Source: Sitta carolinensis (taxonomy: Eukaryota; Chordata; Aves; Passeriformes; Sittidae). From it: 64,000 nucleotides of DNA. Where the stretch lies: contig JAVUNC010000019.1 in NCBI GenBank assembly GCA_032173965.1, positions 11,581,234-11,645,233 on the forward strand, in the 5' to 3' direction. Below are positions 12,921 to 25,497 of the stretch, one piece after another. The notes under the pieces were generated by a model, which did not search any database, was not told where the DNA came from, and saw only the letters and a list, made by a program, of their open reading frames with translations. The position numbers and the translations under genes are program-made. How positions within the stretch are numbered: position 1 is the first letter of the stretch; each line of letters starts with the position of its first letter.

Positions 12921-15900
12921 GCATTCACCTCTTATTCCACACTATTTATATCATGTCAGATCCCACACATCCCAGTACTCTCTCGCCCTTCCTATTTTTT
13001 GATAGATCGACACACAGAAATCAGAAATTCTGGGCCTGCCAGGCTATAAATAGTTCACCCTTATGCTGAACAATCCAAACCCACCTGAGCTGCATTTCCT
13101 TTTCCTAAAAATAAATAAGAACTCTACCCTTTTTCTTAAATCTATCTTGATCCTTTGTTTCCAGTCAAGCAATTTGGTTTTTAAGGAAGTTTTTTTATAA
13201 CTGGGAATGTGTTCCATTCAGTTCTTGTGTTTGTGGTAATGTTCTGTAGGAGAAGGAGAATCATTTGGAGGGTGAAAGTGACTGAGGAAGAGAGATGGTG
13301 TGAGATAGAACAGGGTTAGTGGCTGATGAAAATCCACTGGGACTACTGGGACACTGTATCTGGAGAAACTGGGAACAGATAAGCCCTGAATTAGGAAAGT
13401 AAGGAAAGCAAAGTTTGCAAGCGGCAGAGCGATTCTCTGGGAGGGTATTAATGTAGGAAATCAGTCCAGGAGACAAAAACGGATGAGACAGACTATTTGC
13501 TTAAAAGGTAATTTGGAAGGAGAGTTTCTCCTCATCTGAGACAGCTCCCTCCATCATTACTCCCTCCAGAGCTGAGGCTGCTCTGGCCCAATTCTTGTGG
13601 TGATCCTGCTTTCAGTGAGAGGTTGGAGTGGAGATAATCTGAGTTTCTTGAAGTGGTGCTTGTGTGAGTCTTATCTATCAGACTTATCGGAGGAAAGTAT
13701 TTATGGGATTTTGCTCCTGCCCTTGGGGTGTTAAAGTGAATAAGACTCCCTGCTGGTGAAAAAAGGTGGGACGTGCTGGCAGAAACCCTTGCACTGACCT
13801 TGGGCAGATGTGGAAACCCCAGCTCTGCACCTGGCTGGTGATGTTAGGCTGAGATTTTGGGTTTTTTGAGCTTCTCCTAGACCTTCTTAATATCACCTGG
13901 GCAAAGCATGGGAGTGAGAGCAAAGCTGGCCTATGCTTGGAGAGTCAGGAAAGTAAGGAAAGACAGAAGGACATACAGTGGCATCTCCTTCAGACATCAT
14001 CCAAGAATCCCTGAACAGAATGCCTCAGCTGTGAAACTTGCCTCTGTTTTTCAGCCTTGTCTTGCCCTTGCTCAGAGCAGCACTGACTTTTTACTGTGAC
14101 AATTTCTTCTATAAATCTCATACACTGTCATACCTTGTCGTCTGTCAGAAATGCAGGACTCTGGACTCCTAAATGCTGTGGAGCAGAAGACATTCTATGG
14201 AAAATGGTGTGCAACTGCTTTCTCCCTCACCCACGCTCTTTTCCCACTCATTTTTCAGCTTCCCTAAAGTCTTGCTTTATCTCTTTTCCTTGTCCTTTTC
14301 AGTTTAGACAAGCATCACTTGCACCCTCTCCAATAAGGGAATTTTCCATGTGCTGCTGTTCCACTTTTCCTGAGGGCAGCTGCTTATCTGGGAGCCCTGG
14401 TGGTCCTGGCTTCCCTTTGATCCCTAATGCAGCCTGTCACCATCTGGAAAAAGCAGAGGCCTTTTAGAAAAGTGGGTATGGCTGTCAGATGCAAGTGTGA
14501 GGTCATTATTAGAAGCTGGTCTCCACTGGAGGGATGTTTATCAGCTAGATCCTTGGCAACACTGCAAGATTTCCCAGTATTTTCTTTAAAAGCAGCTTTA
14601 AAATTTAGTCATACAGTAAGAAACATTGGGGTGAGGTGTTCTTGGCCATTTTCTTGGGGAAGAACCCATTTCTTGTAGAGCCCCATGAGTTTTCCAGTTG
14701 AGTCTGGGGAAGGTTTGTCCTGCAGCTTGCACATCTTCATGCTGGGAAGCCCACAGGGAAGGCATGTCTGTGTACCGTGGCCCAGGGGCCAGGAGCAGAA
14801 AATCCCTCAGGGAACTCATATTGGAGGAGAAAACACTCTCACTTGTGACACATGGTCCTGCAAAAACTGGCAGCCAAAGCATGGCAGACGGACAAATAGG
14901 ACAGGAAGTTGTACCCAGGATTGGCAAACATGCTGGCCCCAAATCTGGAAAAGGTGCTCCAAAACTCCAAAATCCCATCCAACATAGGCGTGTTTGTGGA
15001 GACAACCTATTAACTTATTTCTGCCTTTGAAATTGGATGCTCAGACACCTGAAGTTTGTGCAGATCCTTTAAGTGTAGATATGAGCAACTTTTAATTTTT
15101 TTTTTTTAGTTTAACAGTCTCTTCCTTTGCCTGTGGAAACTGCCAAAAGCAATCCAGGAAAAAGGAGCAGTTTTCAATTAAGCCACATGTCTTTGCAGAC
15201 CTTCTTGTTCCACGTCCAAACTCTTCCTTCAATATGTTTTATCTGCACTATCTGCTGTGTCTCTGGGCAGCAGCTAGTGCTGATTTGCTGTCCATGGGGT
15301 GTCAGGGAGGGGTGGATACTGATGGCTGTACCCACCATTACTTTGGAAAGCTTCTTCAACAGTTCTGTGTCCCCATCCCCATGGGTGAGCTTCCCTGTTT
15401 ATTGAACAATACAAAACCCATCAATGACCCGAGTTCTGGTGGTGCCTGACTAGCCTGAGGACAGGCAAGCTACAGCTACCCAGAAAAATGTCGAGTCACT
15501 TTTGGGATCAGCTTGATAAAGGCAACTAAATCAGAATATCTATTATGGAGCAGATGGGTGCTCATCTTTCATGCAGGGTTTCAACATCTGTGCGCATCAG
15601 CTGCGCCTTTTGTTCACCAAAGCACAATATGAGATTTTTTTTTAGGGTAGAAAATTCTGTTTAATATGTTTCACAATGTATTTGAAGTCCAGCTCAGAAG
15701 CATTTTCCTCATGCTCAGCTCTGACTAAATCTGCCTTGGTTTCTCAGGAGAAATGCTTGCAAGGAAGGAGAGCACTCTGCGATCTCCTTTCATATACTGA
15801 TGAAAACGTTGCTCTGTTTTGTCTTCCAGCAGGCATTCCATTGTGCTTTATTTATATTTTTTAATGCAAAGCCATTTTTTATGCATCAAAACTGGCAGTT

Positions 15901-16707
15901 AAATTAATATACAGTATATAAATGCATTATAGAAAAAAAGAACTCTGGCAGCTGCTTTAGAGAAGTGATTAAAATTTAAAAGGCAGTTTTCCAGCAGAGG
16001 AAAACAAAATAAACTAATTATTTACCATGGCTACACCACTAATGGAGTGTGGAAATTATTTTATTAATGTTTTTGGTATTTCAGACGGTGGGATTGTTTT
16101 ATTTTCGTGATAGCTACAAAAGATCTGCTTCTTTACAACAAAGATGATTACTGTGGAAGTTAACAGCACTTTCTGTGGTAAACCCAGTTGCTCTGGCAAC
16201 TGCTTTCCATCCAGAAGATAATATTCAAAAAATAATTCTCTCCCTCCACTTTAGGGCCTACATCCTTGTAAGTCAACTCTGTTTACTCCTCTAGATGCTC
16301 CTGATATTTCTTCTTGAAAGAAGCTGTACAGAGGTTCTGGTCCATCAGACAAGATGTCCAAGAAGAGCACAGCAAAAACTTTATCTAACTTCTAAAAAAC
16401 GTTCTCAGATCCTTCAAAGTCTGAGAGGTACCAATATCATCAGCAGCAGAAAAGAGAGAGATCTTTTTCCAAAGTCCTGGTGAAGAAGGTGCAGGGTTGG
16501 GGCACAAAACTGCTCACAAGACATCGGGATCTCTGACCTGGCCCTTCCCAGACTTTTATGTCGCTCATTCATTTTCTTGTCAGGACTTCCCCGTGCAACT
16601 CTTGTAAGGTCACTGGCTGTAAATCCCACTCCCTGAAGCCAGGAATTTTGCTGAAAGCATTGATTGCTGTATTTCAGAGATGTATTGAAACCTCTTGATC
16701 TTTATTT

Positions 16708-16757
16708 ACAATACATATTATAAAATATATTATGAAATATAATTTATAATATATAGC
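16708..16757. repeat. AT-rich, self-complementary stretch
   Basis: The sequence is almost wholly A and T, made of ATAT/TATAA units that can pair with each other. It is a low-complexity stretch; no mobile-element edge is visible. Confidence 0.6.
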
Positions 16758-17965
16758 TTCCCCAGTACAAGCTTAGTTCACCTAAACTTACCCTCTTAAA
16801 TGAACTGGGCTGCATACCTGGTCATGCTCTGGGCTGTTCACCTGATAAAGATCACTTGGCTCTTTAAACAACTGGGAGAAACTGCACCCCAGGACTGTGA
16901 CCACCTGAGAACCATTTCAATATTTTTTAATTGACTTAACACCAAGGAAACAGAGATTTTCTTCTGACAAAGGAACAGTCTTTAGGTTTTGTTAACTGGA
17001 TAGCAAGGAAATAAACACTTGAGCTATGCTAATTGGTTGTGCTGAGATGTCTATTGACTGAACAATTAAGCTGTTATTTCGAGAGGATGCTTGTGTAGAT
17101 GGCTGTGGGCTGGATTTGTTCTGTCCAAACTGTTCCCTGAATAAGGGAATCAGAAATGTTGAAGCAGTGGAAGACAGAGCCCTGTAGAGCCCCTGTATGC
17201 CCGTTAAGTGTATGCATGAATGAGATGTCTCACCCCATTTTACCTACTGTTTTACTTCTTGCAAGAGAAAAAACAAGGCCCTGGAATGTAAGAGCAGTTC
17301 TTTGATCTTGCTAATCAAAGGATATTAGTGATGCCTTCTGCTTTTGCATATGGTTCTTTGTAATAATTTTGGTAGAGCAAAACCCACAACTGTAGCTAGG
17401 TCTTACATCTTCAAGCTAATCTGATTGCCAGCAAAGGTGTCTCATAATTGAATATTACTTTAGTCTGTTCTGGTATCTAGGTTTATTGCTTCAAGGCTGG
17501 GAACTAATTACACACAGGCTTAACCTTAGCCTAAGCAACTTTCTCTGATATGCCTTGAAAGTGCTAAATTCCAGAGGCTGATCTTTACTTTTTCCAGCAG
17601 TTTGGATACGAAACTGTAGTGAGGTACAGTTGCAGGTACTGCTTCTGAGGAATTTTAACTAGTGCTTTCCTTTTAAATTTAAAATCATGCTGTGAGCTGA
17701 AGTGTAAAAAACCAAGAAAGTATAAAATATTTAGCTGACTCTGCGTAGTCAATGCAGTGAAAGAGTGCAACCTGAACAAACAAATGAGATCTTTACTAGG
17801 TCCTCTGCAGACCATTTGCCATGGTCCCCTTGGGCCTGGGGCTCCTGCAGTGAGGTCCTGGACCCATCTACCTGGCCCAGAATTTCCTCACATCTCTTTA
17901 CATGGCATCCATGGCAACCTGGAGAGTGTTGTAGTTAGTCTACCACTAGAAAAACTGGAATGTGT

Positions 17966-18005
17966 ACCAACTTATAAGTTACCAACTTATAAGTTACCAA
18001 CTTAT
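17966..18005. repeat. 15-bp tandem repeat, about 2.7 copies
   Basis: The unit ACCAACTTATAAGTT occurs twice perfectly (17966-17980, 17981-17995), followed by a partial third copy. Each full unit contains the 12-bp perfect palindrome AACTTATAAGTT. There is no surrounding array, so it is a local expansion of a unique site. Confidence 0.9.
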
Positions 18006-21000
18006 TCTTGTCTCTGCACCTTGTAGGATTTGAGTGCCAGGTGTCTGCTGCTTCCATCCCAGGGGCAGAAGAGGTGCCAACCTCCAACCTCCTGATGGAC
18101 CCCAAGTCTGAATGGGGCAAGGGACACTTCCCATTCATCTCCCTGAGGGAACTGCTGCTCCAGGTGGCATGTTCAGGAAAATGCCCCACACTGTATCTCA
18201 GTCTTCTTGGGTAGTTCTGAAGGGCCTCCCCATGTGTGGCACCTTCTGGAAGTGAGACAGGGGTTTGTTTGCAGTTTTCTTATTGGCAGCACTGTGGCCA
18301 TGCCCTGCTGTATCACGCAGGAGAATCCGACAGCCCCGCCGGGCAGTTTCACCTGCTCTCACTGCTAGCACCCTGGGATGAGACCATCATTATTCATCTC
18401 TGGGCAATCCCTGCTCTGTACCAATGTGCCTCGTGCCTATTTCACAGGTAATGAAATACAGGGGTGCTCTTTCACAGCCGGGGAATTTGGACTGCAGGGA
18501 CCTCTGGGGGCCGTGTCCTCAGGTGCCCTCGGTCACCCCAGTCCCCAGACCCTGCAGCTGGTCCAGGGTGGGCTCACAGATTCACCAGCCCCTCCAAGGC
18601 CAGCTTTCCCCTGCAAAACTAGGAGGTAGCAGAGCTATTTTGGACTGTGACTGAATTCTTAGGTACTGCCAGATGCCAACAGCTGAGGAACAAGGCCTGA
18701 CCGTGAGGAAACACTTGTACCTCTGACCCTGGCCATACCAGAAGAGCCACCAGAAGTGGCTCTCAGAGAAACTCTGAGAAACTAAAATATGCTAAATACT
18801 CTTTTGTCAGATAGAAATCTCTCTCCTGAGCAGAGATTACCTAGAGAGTGAGCTGCTCCAGGCAAATTAACATTATAGAAATAATAAACCAAGTTTAAAC
18901 ATGTTTCTATTCATCTGGCAAGTGCTTTCACACTAATAATGGAAAGGGCAGCAGTATTATGTAGTAATGGCCTCCTTTCCATTGTTCTGTGGAACTGTAC
19001 TTCATTAAAAGGCAACCTTTCTCCTGTCCCTAAATAGTAAACTATAGCAGTAACTATATAAAAGCACTTCAATATTTTATAGCAGCTAAGGCTGCCTGCT
19101 ATCTATAATTACAGTCAATACTTGGACTGAAGAGAAATGACTTCATTTTCTTAATGTTTCATACATGGAAAAACAATCAGGCTTTTCCTGTATTTCTAAT
19201 TGCATTGACTGGCTCCAGATGAGTGTTCTTTTCCAAATTATTACCAGGCCCTGGAAAAAGTAGCGCTGAGGTAAAAGCTTCTCACAACTAAATGTTGGTC
19301 GTTGTTACAGCTTATTTCTGCAAGCCTCCATCCCAAGTCCCATTTAGTCTAGGGACCCCTAGTTCCAAATTCATAAACATTAAACCTTGATTAAACTCTG
19401 ACTGGAAATCAATGAACCTGGTAGCTCCCTGTGGTCTGATGCCAGCTGTTTGTTTTGCTACTGGAGTTTTGGTATTGAAAGAAGAAATAAGTGAGGGGTG
19501 GAGAGAATTTTCTGGTTGATGCTGCTTGGGTCAGGGGAATTGAAACAAAGGCACTGTGAACTCACACTGTCACACTTCCTTAGTTCTGTCCCCAAAAGCC
19601 CCACCAGAAATCTAGAAAAAAATATCATCCTCAGGCCCATGCCAAGCAAGACTAGTACTTTGTTTTCCTGCGGATTCACAGCCTACTAAAAGCAGCCTTT
19701 TTTTTGTCACAAAATAGTTGCTTTTGGCTGTGTGCTACAGAGAAACTATACCTGCTGATGACTGTCTTCTGTTGATGTCCCTCTCATCTCTCTCCTGAAG
19801 GCAGGCAGACACATGTCTCTATGCTAAACATTGCTGCCAGCTGATGCAGCCACAATTTGGGCTGTGGAATCCAAGGCAGTGAGGTATGGATATGGACACA
19901 CTGATACAGTGAGCACAACTGGCTGGAAAGATGTGGCATCTTGTACAGCCTGTGGGCTGACTCTTCAGGACCAGGGCCCTGACCATGCAGAACAGATCAG
20001 ACACGTGCACTGAAAAGATGGGCTTGTAAATAGATATTATGCCAAAATGCACAAGACTTGCCTTCAGGAAAGTCACCCATTTGCTTGTTCATTGCTGCAA
20101 TTACTGTGTGCCTGGGACACTGGCTGGGTAGTCCAATGAGTAGAGGTGATTTATGCACAGAAGATGCTCTAACTGCAAGGGTTGCCAGAATACCTTCAGC
20201 ACTGCTGTATCCCTGCTAGGAGTCTAATTTGGTTAACGTGGCTGGGCACATTCCAGAGCAGAAATTTCCTGGGTATGTTACCACTGTGCTGGAATTAAAG
20301 TACAGTTGATATGAAACCTTTCATTATAGGCAAAGAAGAGGTGTTGATCTGAGAAAGAAATTATTTCAGTGCCTTGCCAGAAATATTCCCTCCAGTTCAG
20401 ACCATCATATATTAGTATGTGAAAGCTGAGGGAGCTGTGATGCCCTGGCAGTGTGACTGTGGGCTCCTGACCTGTGTGGGCTTCCAGGACTGCTGTGACA
20501 ACCACAGCAGCCGGGGCAGGAAGTGATACCAGTGCAGAAGCTGCCTCAAAGTCACTGTGATTTGCAGAATTTCAGGTTTCATCCTGAAAGTCTTCCCACT
20601 TCCCACCTCCTCATTACAGTTATTAAGTCAAAGAATCAGTTATCTGAAAAGCTCTGTGTTTCCTTTGTGGTTTGGCTGGTTATTGCATACAGGTTCTCTT
20701 TTTCATTCCTCACTTCCCATAAAATGCCAAGCAAAAGTAAATTTGATGCCCATACAAGTGTCAGGAGCCCCTTCCAGAAAAAAAGCCTTATCTGGGAGTA
20801 AAATCGGCCCTTCTTCGAAATCATGAAATTTTGAGAAGGGGATTCAAGTATAATTTGGAAATAGAAAAAAACCTAGAATTTTCTTTCAGTTACTTGAGAA
20901 AAAAAACCACTTTGTACAAGTGTTCCTTTAGGTTTTTTTTCCATGTTCTTGGAAGTGTTTTTATACAAATGTGAAAATTAATTAGGATGCAGAATGTAGG

Positions 21001-21928
21001 ATCTTGTTTATGTGAACATATTTGTTGAAAGTTTATGAGGGCTGAATATTGCAGTAATTGATGTGTGCTTGTATTTCAGTTTCTCATGGATGCCATCTGC
21101 TCCTGTTAAATTGCTGTGTTGTTTTATATCTTGTGTTGTGCTGCTTTATTTTTCTTTCTTATGATTTTGTGATTACTGTTGTTGGGAGGGGGAGGGAGTG
21201 GGAGAGAAGGAAGTGTGGACAAGTTGGAGGAAGGATGAAATATCTGTGAACGCATGAGCACAGGATCAGTTTTGATTAATTCAGTTTGTGTAGTGCTTTA
21301 CATTAGGGCCTGGCAGCATGTGACTAGAAGGATGGATGCATCTCACCCAGATTTTTGAATATAGTTGGCTAATGTTAAGAATGACAGAGAACATCTGCTG
21401 AGCTGTTAGTGAAAAACATGCATCTTTTTTATCCCCTGCAAAAATGGACCACATTTTCATAGCTGCAAATAGTCTGTGTGGTGCGTTAATTTAATTTAAT
21501 TCTTCCTGAAAAGGCCATATCTGGGAAAAGCCACAGCTCTGCTGGGTGTGCTACCTTCTCATGCTCCCCACCCTTCAGCAGGCTCTGTGTTCATGGCCAG
21601 TGGTGTTTTTCCTTTTCTCCCACATCCTGGTGTAAAGGAGGAGTAACCAACTGCCTGGAACCCAGATCAAGGAGCTCCACATCTTCCGTGCCCTAGGAGT
21701 TACCTTTCCATCCCAAAGGCTCAGTTCCCTTCCTGCTGTCAAGGAATTCTTTCTTCATGAGAACCACTTCCTCCAGCCCAGCAGCATCGCGGCTGCACCT
21801 GGGCAGAGCCACCCTTGCACGTGGTGCTCTGGGTCCTGTTTCCATGCTCCCCCTTTGCTGACTGTCCATACTCCTCCCCTCGAGGAGGGGAAGCAAGGAG
21901 GCTTCCAGCTCAGGACTCTGCTGTCAGA

Positions 21929-21933
21929 GTGGG
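21929..21933 (+). repeat. Target-site duplication, left (GTGGG)
   Basis: The five bases immediately before the LTR are repeated exactly after it at 22636-22640. Such duplications are made when a retroviral integrase inserts DNA; here one LTR lies between them, which marks a solo LTR. Confidence 0.9.
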
Positions 21934-22635
21934 TGTCATGGTTTGAAGCACAGGTGTCTGCTAGGGAAGGCAGGAGCCTCCCTTGGAATGGAGAATGTAA
22001 ACCCCCTCCCTCTGAATTATTATAGTTTTGAAATTAAGGGGCTCTCAGGCAAAGGTATGGGAATAGAAATAATAGTTCTTTATGAGGAGAATTAAAATAA
22101 AAATGCAGTTATACAAAAACCAAACCCCACTTACAGAGTCAGAATCCAACCCTGTGGGTCAGGGTGTTGGCAGCAGTGCCATTAAATGGGGGCTGCAGCC
22201 CTTCTGGAATGGCAGATGTGGTTCTGCTGAAGCAATGATCCTGTAGAAAGGTGTGGAGTTCCTCTGAAGGGCCAGTGATGGTGTAGATGGGCCTGGTCTT
22301 CCTCTGGGAATCCAGTGGAAAAGGCTGCTTTGGTGTTCCAAATCTCAGATTTTTATCCAGGTAGGAATGCTTGGCTCCTCCCCCTGGATGGAGCATCTCC
22401 CAGTTGGATGATGTAAGTTTATCAGTCATGCAGTGAGACTCAATGGGCAATTAGGAGAAGTTATCTCCCTGGAAGGAGGATGGGTTGTGGAAGAGAGAAA
22501 GAAAATTGCTCCACTTGTGTTTTTAACAGCTGTCCCGTTAACAGAGGATTACTCCACCCCTCACCCCTGCCCCTGTTCCGTCAGGTGATGATAGAATACA
22601 TCCTCTGGTCACACCTTGCACTGCAAGCCAAGACA
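21934..22635 (-). mobile_element. Young solo LTR, copy 1 (702 bp)
   Basis: The element is 702 bp, has TGTC...GACA inverted ends and is bounded by 5-bp GTGGG duplications. A second copy with its own different duplication lies at 35249-35950. The two differ by 7 substitutions and 2 one-base indels, so both are recent. The - orientation is favoured because the - strand end (CAAACCATGACA) resembles the 3' end of the other avian LTR at 55613. A TATA-like GATAAAAA is also present there (complement near 22350). No clear AATAAA is found on that strand, so orientation is not certain. A 5-bp duplication is usual for ERVL-type elements and possible for ERVK. No internal genes are present, as expected after LTR-LTR recombination. 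Confidence 0.9.
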
Positions 22636-22640
22636 GTGGG
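22636..22640 (+). repeat. Target-site duplication, right (GTGGG)
   Basis: This exact copy of 21929-21933 starts directly after the CA end of the LTR. Confidence 0.9.
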
Positions 22641-24222
22641 TTACATCTCTTGGATCACAGATTGCCCCCTCCAGCCCTCAGGTGTTCCCCAGCGAGTGCT
22701 AACCCTGCCTTTGGCCATCTGCTCTCGTCTCTCTGCGCAGGGCAGCAGCAGATCTATTGCAGAACTGGATCCTGTTCCAAAGCCATGCACTTCCCTCCCC
22801 GTGGTGGCCTCGGGGACAGATGGCTGCTGCAGGGACAGCCAGGGCTACTCCAGGGCTGGCCACATGCTAAATAGCCAGACACCACATGTGCTGATGGGTT
22901 GAGTGGCTGCCACCTCCAAGGGGAGAGGAAATATTTTCTTTGCAGATGGGAAGAAAAAAGATTATCAAATCAAGAGATTACCATAGGAGGCTTGTGTACA
23001 TAACAGAGCAAAACCCTGTGTTCTAGAGGGCTGTGTATTGCATTGGAGAGACAGAAATTATTTGGTAGAGTTTAAAATCTCTCTCCTTTTTTATGACACT
23101 TCTTGGATATTAGACCCCTTTTACTGCCCACACATTTGTGTATTAAGAAGATTTTTGACTAGAAATGGGCACATCTTTGATAGAAATCTAAGGTGGAAAA
23201 ATATAAATTGTACTCTTAGCAGAGCTGGTTGGGAATGTTTCAGCCTTCCTTGAGGGGTGGAAACTGCAATCAATTTTAAAAGCCAGTATTTCCCACATGA
23301 TATTTCTGCTTTGCCAAAAGAAAAAATAAGGTAGAAAGTAAGAATAAAGCAATAATAACATTATTTTCTCTGGGATCATTCACCAAACAGGATCTGCCAT
23401 GATGCCTTTTCTCTGGTTAAAAGGATGTGATATACCCTGGACAACCTCCTGGACTTAAAACAAAACTGATTTTTAAAACACTGTAGTGATCTCAAGAATA
23501 GAGGTTCTTTTTTTTTATTTGGTTTGGTTAAGTTTGGTTTGGTTTTTTTCCCAAGACAGAGGAGCTGGAGGAAATGACTGGAGAGAGAAACAGCACTTTC
23601 CTCCCATAATTGATGCTGAGTCATTTCTCTGTTGGATGATGAGGCAGAAACTCAATTATGGCAGAAGACAGACTGTGATGAGGTTCGTCTGGCAACAAAA
23701 CCTTCATACTTGGAAAGCCAAGGTCCAAGTACAGATTGGACTGGGAAATGGATTTTAAATCAGGCCGTCCCATCCAGGTGTTCCCTGTGTCTCATTTATA
23801 AGATTCATGGGGTAATTTACCTGTGTTCTGCTTGGGGTGAATCAAATCTTCCTTCTCTGCTTGGCTGGTTGGTTGGATTCAATGTGTCCTGCCAAATGTA
23901 GGAGCCTGGTGTGTGGTCAGCTGCCCAGACAGAACCACTCTGGTGTAGAGAGAGCTCAGTGACTTGAGCAGTGCTGTCTCCAGTGTTAACTTGTCCCTGT
24001 GTCAGCTGCAAAGGCTGTGGATTCTCCCCTGCTGTGTCTTACAGCAGCTAAAGGAAAGGCTCTTGCAACTTCTTCTTGCATTTGTTAAATAAATGTCTTC
24101 CCAGGAGTGTTCTGGGCAGGGGGTTTTTGCCACAATATCTAATCCTGCACTTAGCCCTGACTGCTAAATGAGAGACAGGTCTCCATATTTCAGCTTTCTG
24201 AAATATTTCTTCTAGTCCTTGG

Positions 24223-24241
24223 AAAAAAAAAAAAAAAAAAA
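24223..24241 (+). repeat. Poly(A) run, 19 bases
   Basis: An uninterrupted A run with no AATAAA signal just upstream, so it does not look like a retrocopy tail. Confidence 0.9.
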
Positions 24242-25003
24242 GATAAAAAATCAAACATTTTGATCAATGTGAAGGGTTTTAGGATGTATTTTGTATAAGA
24301 GTTTCATTGGGTTCCAACTATGATTTCTCTGCTCAGCTTTTGCCAAATGCTCAAGTTCTTTGTTAAGTTGCTTTGACAAAAAAAAAAAAAGTGTATGTAA
24401 TTGCTTCACTGAATCAATACTCTGATGGCTTTAATCTTCCTTACAGTGATCATTTTCTGCATTCCTGACCCTCAGGGTACCTGAAACACACAGGGGATGA
24501 CCGCTTTACCTTGTCCAAAATGCTTTTCTGGTGGTGTCCCTGTGACAGGGGAATAAATTCACAGATGGTCTTATGGCAGAGGGCTGGGGCAAAAGGAATG
24601 ATGATTCAAAGCTCTTGGACACTGACTAAACAACAAGACAAATTTATTTGGAGTACCTTGCAACCTTGTCCATGATGCCACAAATGCAGACCCAAAAAAA
24701 CCCTGTATTTGAGTTCTGTCAGCCTGAGGGTATTCACTTCTCTCTCAAATGTTGATCACTGTCTCAACAAGGAGACAGAGTTTGCACTGGATTGAAGGAT
24801 TGCACTGGTTTTAAATAGCTGAAAAACTAATTTTTTACTTTATCTAGGTGAGTTAGTAAAGGAAGTAGGGAAGATGCACATCTCTGAGTATGAGTAGATG
24901 GGAGCTGTGATGTCAACCCAGTCCTTCGAGTGGGTGAAGATGGTACATGATGTCTGCAAACTTCCCATCCCATGCCCTGTTGCTAACAGCTCACTCTACA
25001 CAG

Positions 25004-25497
25004 GAGGCCTCAGGCGTGGGAGGAAATGGCAAATCTAGTGGGAAGCACCTCCTCACTCCCAGAACAGACTGAGCTCCTTCTGGTAACACCTGCCACAGCC
25101 AAACAAAACCCCCCCGGAGTAACTCGGACCATGCGCCATGTTCCAGCTCTTGGAGAGCAGCCCCTGGCCAGAGCAAAGAAGCTCTGTGTCCTGTCTGAGC
25201 AGACTTTGCTCCCTGAAGGGGCTGGCACAGCCAAAGGAACGTGCCAGGCAGAGGTGCTCCTAGGATTTAAATGTGCCTGGATGGAGGAGCTCATTTTGTC
25301 CAGCACTGTGAGATCCCCCTGGAATCTGCCCCCTCTGCAAAGCATCATCTGCTGCCTCCTAACTCTGCCCTGGAATTAGGAGGGCTCACACCCTTATTTG
25401 AGGGTTGTTTTTAGGGATTTTTTTACCTCTTAAAGTCTCTATTGTCTGCACAAAATAAACTGTGGGGTTTGTTTTCTTTAAAAAAAAAAAAAAAAAA
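25004..25497 (+). other. Candidate terminal exon or retrocopy end, product unknown
   Basis: Several transcript-like signs occur in order on the + strand. A branch-like TGCTAAC (24981-24987) and a pyrimidine-rich ACACAG acceptor end at 25003. An ATG at 25026 has a purine at -3 and G at +4, and a frame of 117 codons runs to 25379. An AATAAA lies at 25454-25459, and an 18-base A run starts 20 bases later. That spacing fits either a genuine 3' end or the tail of a processed mRNA copy. The translation matches no family I know and has no evident domain. CR1 does not usually copy polyadenylated mRNAs, so retrocopies are rare in birds. Chance remains likely. Confidence 0.2.
25480..25497 (+). repeat. 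Poly(A) run, 18 bases
   Basis: The run lies 20 bases downstream of an AATAAA hexamer, the spacing expected of a polyadenylated RNA end or its DNA copy. Confidence 0.9.

Larger units (their letters stand above)
12921..21928. other. Unique DNA, no gene recognised
   Basis: Nothing here is recognisable as an exon or RNA gene. Frames up to about 135 codons at 14085-15030 lie on both strands of a GC-richer patch and look accidental. Noted structure: an AT-rich self-complementary stretch at 16708-16757, a 15-bp tandem repeat at 17966-18005, paired hairpins at 18743-18778, and a smooth non-repetitive AT-rich stretch at about 18830-19180 that looks like conserved non-coding DNA. Confidence 0.5.
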
